Assembly (NCBI GenBank): GCA_937949995.1
Contig: CALFEO010000018.1
Location: 1-52,755 of the forward strand
DNA: 52,755 bases
Origin: an uncultured bacterium
GTDB taxonomy: Bacteria > Patescibacteriota > Patescibacteriia > 2-12-FULL-60-25
Direction: 5' to 3'
Shown: positions 41,801 through 50,145 of the stretch, in pieces
How the letters are laid out: every line of letters starts with the position of its first letter
How positions within the stretch are numbered: the stretch's first letter is position 1
Made by a program: the position numbers and the translations under genes
The notes under the pieces: model-generated
Told to the model about the DNA's origin: nothing
The model's input: only the letters and a program-made list of their open reading frames with translations
Databases searched by the model: none

Positions 41801-44440
41801 ATGAACAATGAGGAACCGCAACAAAAGGAATACTGTGAATTAAAACGCCTGAGGCGCGTTAGGGATTTGGAGTCGCCATTGGCCAGTGTCATGGAGCAAG
41901 ATGGCGTTATTTTGCTTACTCCGGCGGGTGTGCGTAAACGAGCCAAACGATATCCGAAAATCAAACCGGAGAGAAAGTTTTTTAATTACAATAAGGCTGC
42001 GGATGCTTTGGATACCAGCCGTGATGTTGAGTTGTTGGATGCTAAAATCGTAGCTTGCACGGTAAGCAACGATGAACCGCCGAAAGCGATTTGCATACGA
42101 GTTAACAATCGTCCGCATTCGCGCAGTGAATATGTGGTTTCTTTAAGAGAGTGTTATCTGGGCGAGATTTTTTCCGATGAAAGAATAACTCCGGCAGAAC
42201 AATTGGAATACGTAAAAAATGCAAAACATCATCAAATATGCGCTCAATCGCTTGCATCAACCGTTTTGGCCAGCGAGGCCGAACCTTGGATGATTAAATC
42301 GCAAGTTAAACCGGAGCCGATTTCAAGGGTAAAAGGTTTGCGTCAAAAGTTACGCAAAATAAAAAATGTTTTTATCAGGCCTCAGGTGCAAGTTGTTCAA
42401 AAAAAAGTTAGTTCAAAGCATGCCGGCAAGGAGCCATCGGAGCCAGTCTACGAAAGAGTCAAAGTAAAAAGTTTTGTTTTGGCATTTTGCGCTTTGGCGA
42501 TACTGGCTTTGGTGCCCGCTTTCGCTTTATCGACTTATAAAACATTGGCGGCGCAAAAAATAACATTCGAGCAAAAGGGCAATGAAGCGGCAATGGCCAT
42601 GGTTGATATGTCGGCGGGAGATGCTCTGGCGGTTTCTCCGGAGGCTTTGGCCAATGCTTCGGACAAGTTCCGTGAAGCGGCTTTTGTTTTGGACGAGTCA
42701 AGAATTTTGGCTTTGGGTGCGGCCGCCGTGGCTCCGGCCAAATACAGGGGCGCTAAAGCTTTGTTGGAAATCGGCGAAAAGACGGGTGAAGCGGCGGGAA
42801 TCATCACTTTGGGTTTTGGTAAAATATTTGATGACGCGGATCGTCCTTTAATGGAGCGTATTGCCGTATTGGGAGCGCATGCGGACGCGGCTTTACCGTT
42901 ATTGCAAGACGCTGAATCGGCTTCGAGGTTGGTTAAACCGGATCAGTTTCCGGCGGAATACCGCGAGAAGCTCGAGGATTTGCCCGAACAATTAAATCAA
43001 GCCGAGCAAATGGTTCGTGAATTAAAAACAATTTCCGAGGCACTATCCGTATTTTTGGGTAAAGATGAATTAAGAAATTATTTGCTGGTATTTCAAAATG
43101 ATTCGGAGTTAAGGCCGAGCGGAGGTTTTATGGGTTCGGTGGCGGAAGTCAGATTTTCGGAAGGCAAGATTCATTCCATGTATGTTCCGCCCGGCGGGCC
43201 TTATGATTTAAAGAGTCAATTAACAGCCAGAGTTCAAGCTCCGGAACCCATGCATTTAATCAATCCTTTATGGCAATTTCAGGATGCCAATTGGCATGCG
43301 GATTTTGCCAAATCAGCGGAAAGTATCAATTGGTTTTGGAGCAATTCGGGCCAGCCGACTTTGGATGGCGTGATAGCGGTTAATGCATCGTTTATGGAAA
43401 GTGTTTTATCCGTATTGGGTCCGATTGAAATGCCGGAATACGGTAAAACAATAACTGCGGAAAATTTTTATTTGGAAACACAGAAAGCCGTTGAATTGGA
43501 ATATGATAAAACCGAAAACGCACCAAAAAAATTTATCGGAGATTTGTTTGATGAAATATTGATACAGAGCAAGAATTTAAAAAAAGAACAGTGGTTGATG
43601 TTGGCGTCTGCGGCTTCCGAGGCATTGGAAACCAAAAATATTCAAATCGCTATGTTTGATGCGGATGAAGAGGCATTGATAAATCAATTCGGATGGGGCG
43701 GGTCTTACAAGCAAACAGGCGGTGATTTTTTGGCTATTGTCGGGGCCAATATTGCCGGTCAAAAAACCGATCGAGTCGTTAAAGAATCGGTTTTGCATGA
43801 AGTAAAAATCGAAGCGGACGGAAGTATCATTGATAAAGTTTTGCTTAATCGAGTGCACGAAGGATCCAAGAATGAGTTGTTTTACGGCGTTCGCAATGTG
43901 CAATATGTCAGATTTTATTTACCAAAAGGTTCCGAGATTATAGATGCTTCGGGTTTTTTGACTCCGCCGGAAAATTTGTTTAAGAAACCGTTGGCAACGG
44001 ATGAAAAAGATGCGCTTTTGGATATGATTGAACAATCGCAAATACCGGGGCCTGATTCCACAACCATAGCCATTGAAGGTGATTATACGGTTGTCGGCGG
44101 CTGGCTGCAGTTGGATCCCGGGCGTTCGCAGGATGTAATTATTTCTTACCGCTTGCCGTTTACGGTTTATGATATTTTACGCAACATAAACGAGGATGCG
44201 CCGGAAACAGCCAACAGTGAAATCAACAGAGCCGCTTATTTAATGCTTTATACAAGTCAATCAGGGAAATCGCGTCCGTTAAAAACCAGATTAATTTTGG
44301 ATAGCAAGTGGCAAGATGTTTGGACGAAGGGAATGGTGCGGAATGCGGGAGATAAAAATCAAGAAGAAAATGGAATTATGGAGTTTGATGTTCTTTGGGA
44401 CAGGGATAGAACGGCGGCTGTACTGCTAAACGCAAAATAA
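41801..44440 (+). CDS. DUF4012-domain membrane protein
   Basis: An 879-aa protein with a basic cytoplasmic N-terminus (about 220 residues), one membrane helix (SFVLAFCALAILALVPAFAL) and a large extracellular part. The extracellular part carries the DUF4012 signature YLLVFQNDSELRPSGGFMGS followed by VAEVRFSEGKI and later PLWQFQDANWHADF. DUF4012 is common in Gram-positive and CPR surface proteins near polysaccharide genes; its activity is not established. ATG 41801 has only a weak AAAGG upstream. It begins shortly after the glycosyltransferase and is followed 2 nt later by its partner gene. Confidence 0.88.
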   Translation: MNNEEPQQKEYCELKRLRRVRDLESPLASVMEQDGVILLTPAGVRKRAKRYPKIKPERKFFNYNKAADALDTSRDVELLDAKIVACTVSNDEPPKAICIRVNNRPHSRSEYVVSLRECYLGEIFSDERITPAEQLEYVKNAKHHQICAQSLASTVLASEAEPWMIKSQVKPEPISRVKGLRQKLRKIKNVFIRPQVQVVQKKVSSKHAGKEPSEPVYERVKVKSFVLAFCALAILALVPAFALSTYKTLAAQKITFEQKGNEAAMAMVDMSAGDALAVSPEALANASDKFREAAFVLDESRILALGAAAVAPAKYRGAKALLEIGEKTGEAAGIITLGFGKIFDDADRPLMERIAVLGAHADAALPLLQDAESASRLVKPDQFPAEYREKLEDLPEQLNQAEQMVRELKTISEALSVFLGKDELRNYLLVFQNDSELRPSGGFMGSVAEVRFSEGKIHSMYVPPGGPYDLKSQLTARVQAPEPMHLINPLWQFQDANWHADFAKSAESINWFWSNSGQPTLDGVIAVNASFMESVLSVLGPIEMPEYGKTITAENFYLETQKAVELEYDKTENAPKKFIGDLFDEILIQSKNLKKEQWLMLASAASEALETKNIQIAMFDADEEALINQFGWGGSYKQTGGDFLAIVGANIAGQKTDRVVKESVLHEVKIEADGSIIDKVLLNRVHEGSKNELFYGVRNVQYVRFYLPKGSEIIDASGFLTPPENLFKKPLATDEKDALLDMIEQSQIPGPDSTTIAIEGDYTVVGGWLQLDPGRSQDVIISYRLPFTVYDILRNINEDAPETANSEINRAAYLMLYTSQSGKSRPLKTRLILDSKWQDVWTKGMVRNAGDKNQEENGIMEFDVLWDRDRTAAVLLNAK

Positions 44441-44442
44441 TC

Positions 44443-46380
44443 ATGTTTAAGAAAAAAAATGTAAAAAAAGTCAATAAACCAAATAAGGTTTCCGCTGAAA
44501 GCGAAGTGCTTAGAAGTGCCGATTTTCCGGATGCGGAAGTGGAACAAAGTTTGCGTACTATTTATCAGGCACCGGAAGGCGATATGCCCGATATGACCAA
44601 GCTTGAAATCATAAAAAGCAAACGCTGGATTTGGATTTCGGCGGGAATGATTACCGGGTTGTTGATTTTGATATTAGCATCTTGGGCGGGATTTGCGTTT
44701 TTTAAAACTTTCCAAGGATTTGACGGTCAGGGATTGGAACTGATTATCGAGGGTCCGGAACAAATTTTACTGGGTCAAGAAGTTACTTATTTTGTAAATT
44801 ATAAAAATCCAATGCAACAGCCTTTGGCATCAGTGGATGTAAGAATAAATTTTCCGGCGGATTTTACAATTACGGAAATAAATCCCCAATCAACTTCGGC
44901 GGGAAATGTTTGGAAATTGGGATCTTTGGCGGCCGAACAAAGAGGTACCATCAAAATAAGAGGAACTTTTACCGGAGCTTTGGGAACCGTTTCCGCTGTT
45001 CAGGCCATAGCGACTTACAGGCCGGCTAATTATTCGAGTGATTTTGAAGCAATGGCCACCAAACAAATAAATTATTCGGGCAGTGTAATAGAAGGCTTGA
45101 TTCAAGTGCCGGAAAAAGCGGTTCCGGGCGATCAAGTTACCATATTTTATCAATATAAAAATACGGGTACGGAAAGTTTGAAGGATTTGGCTGCGCAGAT
45201 AACGATACCGGAAGGTTTTACGCCTGATGCGGAAATAATGAGTTCGGGAACCGCCATGGGCAGGGTTATTATGTCCGAGCCGGGAGAGCTTAAACCCGGA
45301 GAGCAAAAAGAATTTATTATCACAGGCGCTTTTGCTTCGGGCTACGGCGGTGATGCGATGATTTTGGCGCAATCCGGCAGGATTGGAAACGATTCTTTGT
45401 TTTTACCCATGCAAAAATCAGAAGCGATCATACCGGTTTTGGCAGGGGATCTTTCTTTGGCTTTTATCGTTAACGGTTCGGAACAAAATAAACGTTCGAT
45501 ATCTTATGGTGAAGAGTTGAGAGGAATAATCGGTTATGAGAATACGGCTGATGAAGAGTTATCGGATATTGTTTTCAAATTAAATTTAGAAGCTATCGAT
45601 TTAAATACCGGTGAGACTTTGGCAAAGAATGAATTGGTGGATTTTGCCAAAATAAACGCTTCGGCATCCAATACGGTTTCCGGAACACAGGTAATCTGGA
45701 ACAGCAAGAATGTTCAGAATTTGGAAACATTATCTCCGCGCCAAGGCGGTAATATAGATATCATGATACCGGTTATGAAGAAGGCGCCAACCAGCGGTGC
45801 GGTTGCGTTAAGGGTTACTTTATCAGCGGATATTAAAAAAATCGGTGAAACCGAATTAAACCGTACGGTTGCCATGGCGCCAATGATGTTTGTTTTGCTT
45901 TCAGACGCCTCGCTCTTTGCGGAAGCCAGATATTTTACCGAAGAGGGAGCTCCGCTTGGAACCGGTCCTTTGCCTCCGGTTGTAGGCCGAGAAACATCTT
46001 ACAGAATCATTTGGCAATTGGATAAAACCGTACATTCATTAAAAGATTTGGAAGTTTCGGCAAAATTGCCGAGGTCGGTTAATTTTGGAGGCATAGCCAC
46101 CAGCACGGCCGGTGAAGTTTCTTTTGATGAATCAAGTAGATTGGTAAGCTGGAAATTGAATCGCATGCCTGCGGAAATTACTGAAGCTGAAACGCAATTT
46201 AATGTAATTTTAATTCCGACAAACGCGGATGATGGCAGATTTGCTTTGCTTATGGAAGATGTTGCGTTTACGGCTACGGATGAAGATATTAAAGAGCAAA
46301 TTTTATTGGTGGTTAAACAATTGAATACGGATTTGCAAAATGATGAAAATGCGGCGGGGAAGGGAGTGGTCGTAAAATAA
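44443..46380 (+). CDS. Membrane-anchored protein with repeated Ig/DUF11-like beta domains
   Basis: A 645-aa protein with a short basic N-terminus, one membrane helix (about 65-88) and an outside region of three or four beta-sandwich repeats. Strand pairs such as VTYFVNYKNPMQQPLASVDVRI, QVTIFYQYKNTGTESLKDLAAQ and RGIIGYENTADEELSDI are alike, as in DUF11 or COG1361-type domains. It starts 2 nt after the DUF4012 gene, so the two are cotranscribed and may form one surface complex. Function unknown. It is the last gene before the unusual GC-rich array. Confidence 0.82.
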   Translation: MFKKKNVKKVNKPNKVSAESEVLRSADFPDAEVEQSLRTIYQAPEGDMPDMTKLEIIKSKRWIWISAGMITGLLILILASWAGFAFFKTFQGFDGQGLELIIEGPEQILLGQEVTYFVNYKNPMQQPLASVDVRINFPADFTITEINPQSTSAGNVWKLGSLAAEQRGTIKIRGTFTGALGTVSAVQAIATYRPANYSSDFEAMATKQINYSGSVIEGLIQVPEKAVPGDQVTIFYQYKNTGTESLKDLAAQITIPEGFTPDAEIMSSGTAMGRVIMSEPGELKPGEQKEFIITGAFASGYGGDAMILAQSGRIGNDSLFLPMQKSEAIIPVLAGDLSLAFIVNGSEQNKRSISYGEELRGIIGYENTADEELSDIVFKLNLEAIDLNTGETLAKNELVDFAKINASASNTVSGTQVIWNSKNVQNLETLSPRQGGNIDIMIPVMKKAPTSGAVALRVTLSADIKKIGETELNRTVAMAPMMFVLLSDASLFAEARYFTEEGAPLGTGPLPPVVGRETSYRIIWQLDKTVHSLKDLEVSAKLPRSVNFGGIATSTAGEVSFDESSRLVSWKLNRMPAEITEAETQFNVILIPTNADDGRFALLMEDVAFTATDEDIKEQILLVVKQLNTDLQNDENAAGKGVVVK

Positions 46381-46413
46381 TTAAGAATTCAGAATTAAGA
46401 ATTAAGAATTTTG
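46381..46413. repeat. aattaagaatt repeat at the left edge of the accessory array
   Basis: Tandem ttaagaatt/agaattaag units begin one base after the stop of the preceding gene. A longer inverted set lies at 46976-47024 on the other side of the DUF1232 unit. The pair brackets that unit. Confidence 0.75.
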
Positions 46414-46500
46414 AATTTCGCATTAACCTCTTGTTTGTCATTTCTGCTCCTGAGGCGCATCGGATGTGAGAAATCTCCATCTAAGTCAACTTCTGAATGA

Positions 46501-46545
46501 AAACAAAAAAGACTGCAGAGGCGTGAGATTACGCGTGCAGTCCGA
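46501..46545 (-). terminator. Terminator after the DUF1232 gene
   Basis: On the minus strand GACTGCA pairs with TGCAGTC, followed by TTTTTTGTTT. Confidence 0.85.
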
Positions 46546-46555
46546 TGGACGATTA

Positions 46556-46840
46556 TTAGCCGTTTTTTTCTTCGATCCGGGAGGGCTGGGATTGCCCTTG
46601 GATCAAAGAGATGTTGTAGCGCTTTGTGGCGTAAGAGAGCCACCAAAGCGCCAGCGTGACGAGTCCCGCATCGTCCAAAACCCCAAGCACCGGAACGGCG
46701 TCGGGGATGAGTTCGAGGGGGAAGAAGAGGTACACAAGCGCCAAGGCGATGCCAACCTTGGGCTTCCAGTCCGTACCTCTGCGGATCAGGAACTGCCCCA
46801 AACCAACGAGGTCCGGGACTCCGACGAGAGGATGTCTCAT
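46556..46840 (-). CDS. DUF1232 (YkvA-family) small membrane protein
   Basis: A 94-aa protein with the DUF1232 core LELIPDAVPVLGVLDDAGLV (usual form DFIPDFIPVLGYLDD), flanked by two hydrophobic helices. YkvA-family proteins are small membrane proteins of unclear function. An SD (GAAAGGA) lies 6-7 nt before the ATG at 46840, which sets the start; an extension to 46933 runs back into an inverted repeat. It is more GC-rich than the core genes. It has its own terminator and is bracketed by aattcttaa-type repeats. Confidence 0.85.
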   Translation of the reverse strand: MRHPLVGVPDLVGLGQFLIRRGTDWKPKVGIALALVYLFFPLELIPDAVPVLGVLDDAGLVTLALWWLSYATKRYNISLIQGQSQPSRIEEKNG

Positions 46841-46877
46841 GGATTTTTCCTTTCTCGGCTCAATGGCCGATTTTTTC

Positions 46878-46946
46878 GTAGGGATAAACCTTGTGTTTAT
46901 CCGTGCCTGTTTATACAGAACGGATACACACAAGGATCATCCCTAC
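46878..46946. repeat. GTAGGGATAAAC palindromic element, copy 1
   Basis: The 26-bp arms gtagggataaaccttgtg and their near complement ending catccctac are 17 nt apart. It lies about 40 nt upstream of the DUF1232 start. Copies 2 and 3 are at 48670 and 51757. Confidence 0.85.
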
Positions 46947-46975
46947 TCACAGTAGAGAAAATCCCGATTGTTATA

Positions 46976-47024
46976 ATTCTTAATTTTTAATTCTTAATTC
47001 TTAATTCTTAATTAATTCTTCTTA
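46976..47024. repeat. aattcttaatt tandem repeat
   Basis: Five tandem copies of ttaattctt, inverted relative to 46381-46413. It overlaps the 3' end of the next gene by a few codons. Confidence 0.8.
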
Positions 47025-47857
47025 TTGTTGTTTTGGCTCGAGCCCTTGGATTGTTCCAAGGCTTTAGCTTTTTGATTTTCCGCATGACGCGCGGATTTTT
47101 TGAGACGCATCGCAACCAAAGTTTGGGCGCGTGATTGATCCAATACCGTATATGAATCGCCTTGATAGGCTATGCAGACCATGGGATCATTTTCATTGTC
47201 ACGAGTAACTTTTGCGCCGGGGAACTTTGCTTCCAATTCCATGTTTCGTAAAGCATCTAAAAGTTGACTGCCGATTTTTTTACGGAGTTCGGCTTTAGCT
47301 TGTACTCGCGGATTGATATTTTGTCTGCGGGCGATCTCTCGTCTATTGTTATTGTTCGGTTTCAGCGCGGCGCGATAACAGCCGTTGCAGAGTTTGTGTC
47401 TGCGTTCTTTGGCTTGTCCGCATTTGGGACAGGTTGTTGCCGCTTTTTCCACGATGGCGGCTTTTTGCTCTTTGCAATCACGGCACATCGGCGCTTCGGG
47501 ATGTTTGTAGTTTCCGCATGAGCAGGTTTTGGCTTTGATGATTTCCGCTTTTTGATCTTTGCGCAATTTGGGACCCGCGCAAGAATTGCATAAACCGTAT
47601 TTTTCACTCCAAACGATATTGGCAACCAATGCTCCGCATTTGGGGCATTCGTGTGCTAAGGGCGCGACATCCGGTGCTGATGCAGGCTCCTCAATTACTA
47701 CGGGAGATTCCACCAATTTAAGAATCGGCGCATCTGTTTTGGCCGGTTCCGTTATATTTAAACCGTTTGCCTCGCGCATAATCGCCAAGGCATCATCTTC
47801 TTGTATGTAAATATTTTCCGTTGTTTGTATTGCGGACATTGTCTCAAATTTGGGCAT
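47012..47857 (-). CDS. Triple zinc-ribbon protein A (AT-rich paralogue)
   Basis: A 281-aa protein of unknown function with three CxxC zinc modules in the middle: CPKCGALVAN...LCNSC, CSCGNYKHPEAPMCRDC and CPKCGQAKERRHKLCNGC. An N-terminal helix motif DALAIMREANGL precedes them. The C-terminal domain has FPGAKV-RD and DPMVCIAYQGDSYTVLD. The same order occurs in the protein at 48942 and the two are clearly paralogues. This copy uses AT-rich codons like the rest of the genome and shows no strong SD. The ATG at 47857 aligns with the paralogue's start; an ATG at 47839 is possible. Zinc ribbons suggest nucleic-acid or protein binding. Confidence 0.8.
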   Translation of the reverse strand: MPKFETMSAIQTTENIYIQEDDALAIMREANGLNITEPAKTDAPILKLVESPVVIEEPASAPDVAPLAHECPKCGALVANIVWSEKYGLCNSCAGPKLRKDQKAEIIKAKTCSCGNYKHPEAPMCRDCKEQKAAIVEKAATTCPKCGQAKERRHKLCNGCYRAALKPNNNNRREIARRQNINPRVQAKAELRKKIGSQLLDALRNMELEAKFPGAKVTRDNENDPMVCIAYQGDSYTVLDQSRAQTLVAMRLKKSARHAENQKAKALEQSKGSSQNNNKKN

Positions 47858-47880
47858 ATTTTATTTTAGGTTATTTTATT

Positions 47881-48025
47881 TCTTCTCAAAAACCCTCCAT
47901 CGCGCCCCCTTGTCAAAGGGGGACATCTCGCCTTGGCGAGATTGGGGGATTTTAGTCAAAGGCCCAATCATCCTGATTGGGCTGTTTTGCGATGAGTTGT
48001 TAGAATGGGGAGTCATCACATCTCC
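47881..48025. repeat. Structured intergenic block R-A, copy 1
   Basis: It follows the stop of the gene at 48033 (minus strand) and matches 48788-48932. Three hairpins are seen: cccccttgtcaaaggggg, tctcgccttggcgaga and cccaatcatcctgattggg, then gatga...tcatc. In copy 2 the second hairpin has a wholly different sequence but still pairs. It probably acts as a terminator or 3' structure for the cassette gene. Confidence 0.75.
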
Positions 48026-48032
48026 CGAAAGT

Positions 48033-48620
48033 TCAGCCGACAGCCTCCCAGCCCGCGTCGATCTCTTCCGTATTGCACGGGAAGAGAAGAACTTCGGCGA
48101 GCTGCGCCGGTTTATTTGTTCTTGGGCGGCGGGGTTGTCTGGTCGCATGGATCACGAAGAGAGCAAGAGGCGTATGAATACGTACCTGCCTCTGGGACTC
48201 GTACTCCACACTGCAGCCTTCCGGAAGCTTGTTCGCCAGATAAAGGCGATGGAGCTTCCGAGCCGCGGCGTTGCGCTGACCTCGGATGATTTCATCCGAG
48301 AGCCGAGCGCTTTCTTCCCGCGAAGGAGTGCAAGCGCCGGACTTTGCCTGGCGTGCATCCTCCTCGCGGGCCATCCGCGCGCACTCCGAGCAGAACTCGA
48401 AATACGCGTTGCGACGGCGCTGGCCGCAGGCCGGGCACTCGACGAGTGCGTTGCGACGGGCGTCGAGGCCCATTCGCACTACTCGTTCGATTGCCTGCCT
48501 GGACGTGTCCAGGCCGTTCGCCCGGGCGTGCCGAAGAGCTTTGTTATAAAGCTCGTCGTACGCCGAGAGGCGGCGGGGGGCGGATTGGGTGGGGCGGCGG
48601 GGGGCGAGATTTTTTTCCAT
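48033..48620 (-). CDS. Zinc-finger protein B (GC-rich, 195 aa)
   Basis: A basic Arg/Ala-rich protein of unknown function with one four-cysteine zinc site, CPACGQRRRN...FCSECARM (about 62-82), and helical flanks. It is not obviously homologous to the triple zinc-ribbon proteins beyond the Cys pairs. An AAGGA SD precedes the ATG by several nt. Strong GC bias leaves long open frames on the other strand too, but the SD, the Cys motif and the conserved block after the stop favour this strand. Palindromic element copy 2 lies about 50 nt upstream. Confidence 0.65.
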   Translation of the reverse strand: MEKNLAPRRPTQSAPRRLSAYDELYNKALRHARANGLDTSRQAIERVVRMGLDARRNALVECPACGQRRRNAYFEFCSECARMAREEDARQAKSGACTPSREESARLSDEIIRGQRNAAARKLHRLYLANKLPEGCSVEYESQRQVRIHTPLALFVIHATRQPRRPRTNKPAQLAEVLLFPCNTEEIDAGWEAVG

Positions 48621-48669
48621 TTATATTTCCTTTTTTTTGAGACGTGCCACGGCACGTCTCATGTTGTTT

Positions 48670-48738
48670 GTAGGGATAACCCTTGTGTTTATCCGCGCCT
48701 GATTTTTCAGAACGGATAAACACAAGGTTTATCCCTAC
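48670..48738. repeat. GTAGGGATAAAC palindromic element, copy 2
   Basis: The arms gtagggataacccttgtg...tttatccg and cggataaacacaagg...atccctac are separated by 17 nt. It lies upstream of the start of zinc-finger protein B. Confidence 0.85.
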
Positions 48739-48787
48739 GAAAATGAAAAAGGTTTATTTGTCGCCTTTAGTAAAGGGGCAGTGGAAA

Positions 48788-48932
48788 TCTTCTCAAAAAC
48801 CCTCCATCACGCCCCCTTGTCAAAGGGGGACCTCCGACGTACGTCGGAGTGGGGGATTTTAGTCAAAGGCCCAATCAGGATGATTGGGACACTGTGTGAT
48901 GAATTGTTAGAATGAGGAGTCATCACATCTCC
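48788..48932. repeat. Structured intergenic block R-A, copy 2
   Basis: Same order of hairpins as copy 1 and ending 10 nt before the stop of the gene at 48942. The second hairpin is ctccgacgtacgtcggag here instead of tctcgccttggcgaga. The loop of the cccaatca hairpin also differs while its stem is kept. Confidence 0.75.
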
Positions 48933-48941
48933 TCTGAAAGA

Positions 48942-49844
48942 TCACTTGCCCTTCTTGCCCTTGCCCTTCTGACCGGAGCCGGTCATTTGGGCGGCAGCGC
49001 GCTCGCGCTTGTTGCGCGCGTGCTGCTGGGCCTTCGCCTTGCGGTTCTCGGCGAGCACGCTCGCACGGGAGGTATCCAACACGGTGTACGAATCGCCGTT
49101 GTAGGCGATCGTGACCATGGGATCTCCCGACTCGTCACGCTTCACCTCGGCGCCGGGGAATTCATCGTTGAGTTTCCAAGCGCGCAGGGCGGCCAAGAGG
49201 GCATTGCCCAACTTGGTGCGTTCCTCGGCGCGCTTCTGCGCCTTGGGGTCCACTTTGTAGGTGGGCGTCTCGGGCTTGCCATTGGCCTTGCCCTTGGGCG
49301 AGGTGCGCGGGGCGGGTGCCGGACGCTGGGGGAGGGAGGCGCGATAGCACTCACCGCAAACGCGGTGGTGGCGCTCTTTCTCCTTTCCGCACTTGGGGCA
49401 GGTCACGGCCTGCCTCTCCTGCTCCGCTCGCTGCTTTTCGTAGCAGTCGCGACAGAGCGGGTGATCTGCCCGCTTCCAGTTCCCGCAGGCGCAGGTCTTT
49501 GCCTGCTTGCGGGCCTCGGCCTGCTCCTTGTAGATCCGCGGAGCGGCACACACCTTGCAGAGGTTGTGCTGCTCACTCCAGACCGAGGGCAGGTTGGCAA
49601 CCTGCGCCCCGCACTGGGGGCAGGTGCGCGCCAGGGGCGCGACTTCCGGAGCGAACTCCGGCTCTGCCTCGGTCACGGCCGGCGGGACCGGCGTGACGAG
49701 GTGGAGCGACGGGCGCTCCTCCGAGGCGGGAGCTTCCTCGCAGAGGCCGTTGGCCTCGCGCAGGATGTCCATCGCCTCGTCGCGGGTGGAGGGGGTGAGA
49801 GTGGAGGCGAGGACGGCGACGATAGCGGACTCGAAGTTAGCCAT
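48942..49844 (-). CDS. Triple zinc-ribbon protein C (GC-rich paralogue)
   Basis: A 300-aa paralogue of the protein at 47012: DEAMDILREANGL near the N-terminus, zinc modules CPQCGAQVAN...LCKVC, CACGNWKRADHPLCRDC and CPKCGKEKERHHRVCGEC, then FPGAEVKRD and DPMVTIAYNGDSYTVLD. A Lys/Gly-rich tail ends GKGKKGK. Codon use is strongly GC-rich, unlike the AT-rich paralogue, so at least one copy came from elsewhere. The start is set by an AAGGAG SD 7 nt upstream, directly preceded by a small GCGGC hairpin. A long plus-strand frame here is rejected. Function unknown; nucleic-acid binding is plausible. Confidence 0.8.
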   Translation of the reverse strand: MANFESAIVAVLASTLTPSTRDEAMDILREANGLCEEAPASEERPSLHLVTPVPPAVTEAEPEFAPEVAPLARTCPQCGAQVANLPSVWSEQHNLCKVCAAPRIYKEQAEARKQAKTCACGNWKRADHPLCRDCYEKQRAEQERQAVTCPKCGKEKERHHRVCGECYRASLPQRPAPAPRTSPKGKANGKPETPTYKVDPKAQKRAEERTKLGNALLAALRAWKLNDEFPGAEVKRDESGDPMVTIAYNGDSYTVLDTSRASVLAENRKAKAQQHARNKRERAAAQMTGSGQKGKGKKGK

Positions 49845-49851
49845 GTTTCTT

Positions 49852-49885
49852 TCTCCTTGCGGCTTTATGCCGCTTTTTGTTTTTG
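49852..49885 (-). promoter_or_regulatory. Leader hairpin and SD of gene 48942
   Basis: On the minus strand the hairpin GCGGCATAAAGCCGC is immediately followed by AAGGAG and the ATG. The same hairpin-SD arrangement precedes the genes starting at 50875 and 51534. Confidence 0.65.
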
Positions 49886-50134
49886 CTCACCTCCTATGAG
49901 AGGCGGTGAGCGGGTTTTGAAATCTTCCGAAATTAATGCACCAAATTTGTTGTTTAGTGGATTGATTTCGGAGCACATCACTAAGAGTCGTGATGAGCAT
50001 CGAAAGAGATATTGACCGCGCCGGTTAGAGCGCGTCACGGTGCTTCCCCGTGATATTAGACCTCGTTTTTGCGGACATTGGGTGGTCCGGCGTCCCGATG
50101 GATATCGGGGCGACTTCTCGGCATTGCGCCGAGC
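49885..50134. repeat. Structured intergenic block R-B, copy 1 (250 nt)
   Basis: A multi-hairpin block between two minus-strand genes, about 90 percent identical to 50356-50600. Plus-strand order: ctcacctcctatgagaggcggtgag hairpin, tccgaaat...atttcgga stem, the variable stem 49973-49981/49990-49998, a tRNA D-arm-like gcgccggttagagcgc, tcacggtgcttccccgtga, cccgatggatatcggg and ctcggcattgcgccgag. The last ends just after the stop of the upstream cassette gene. No ORF is supported. Confidence 0.85.
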
Positions 50135-50145
50135 GTTTTACAGAA

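Noticed and set aside
47850..48719. Plus-strand open frame across zinc-finger gene B
   Set aside because: It spans two repeat elements and has no SD or recognisable protein. The minus-strand gene has an SD and a four-cysteine site.
48912..50015. Long plus-strand open frame (367 codons) opposite the gene at 48942
   Set aside because: High GC keeps both strands open. The minus strand carries paired CxxC zinc motifs shared with a paralogue, a strong SD and a conserved leader, and the plus frame runs into the R-B repeat.
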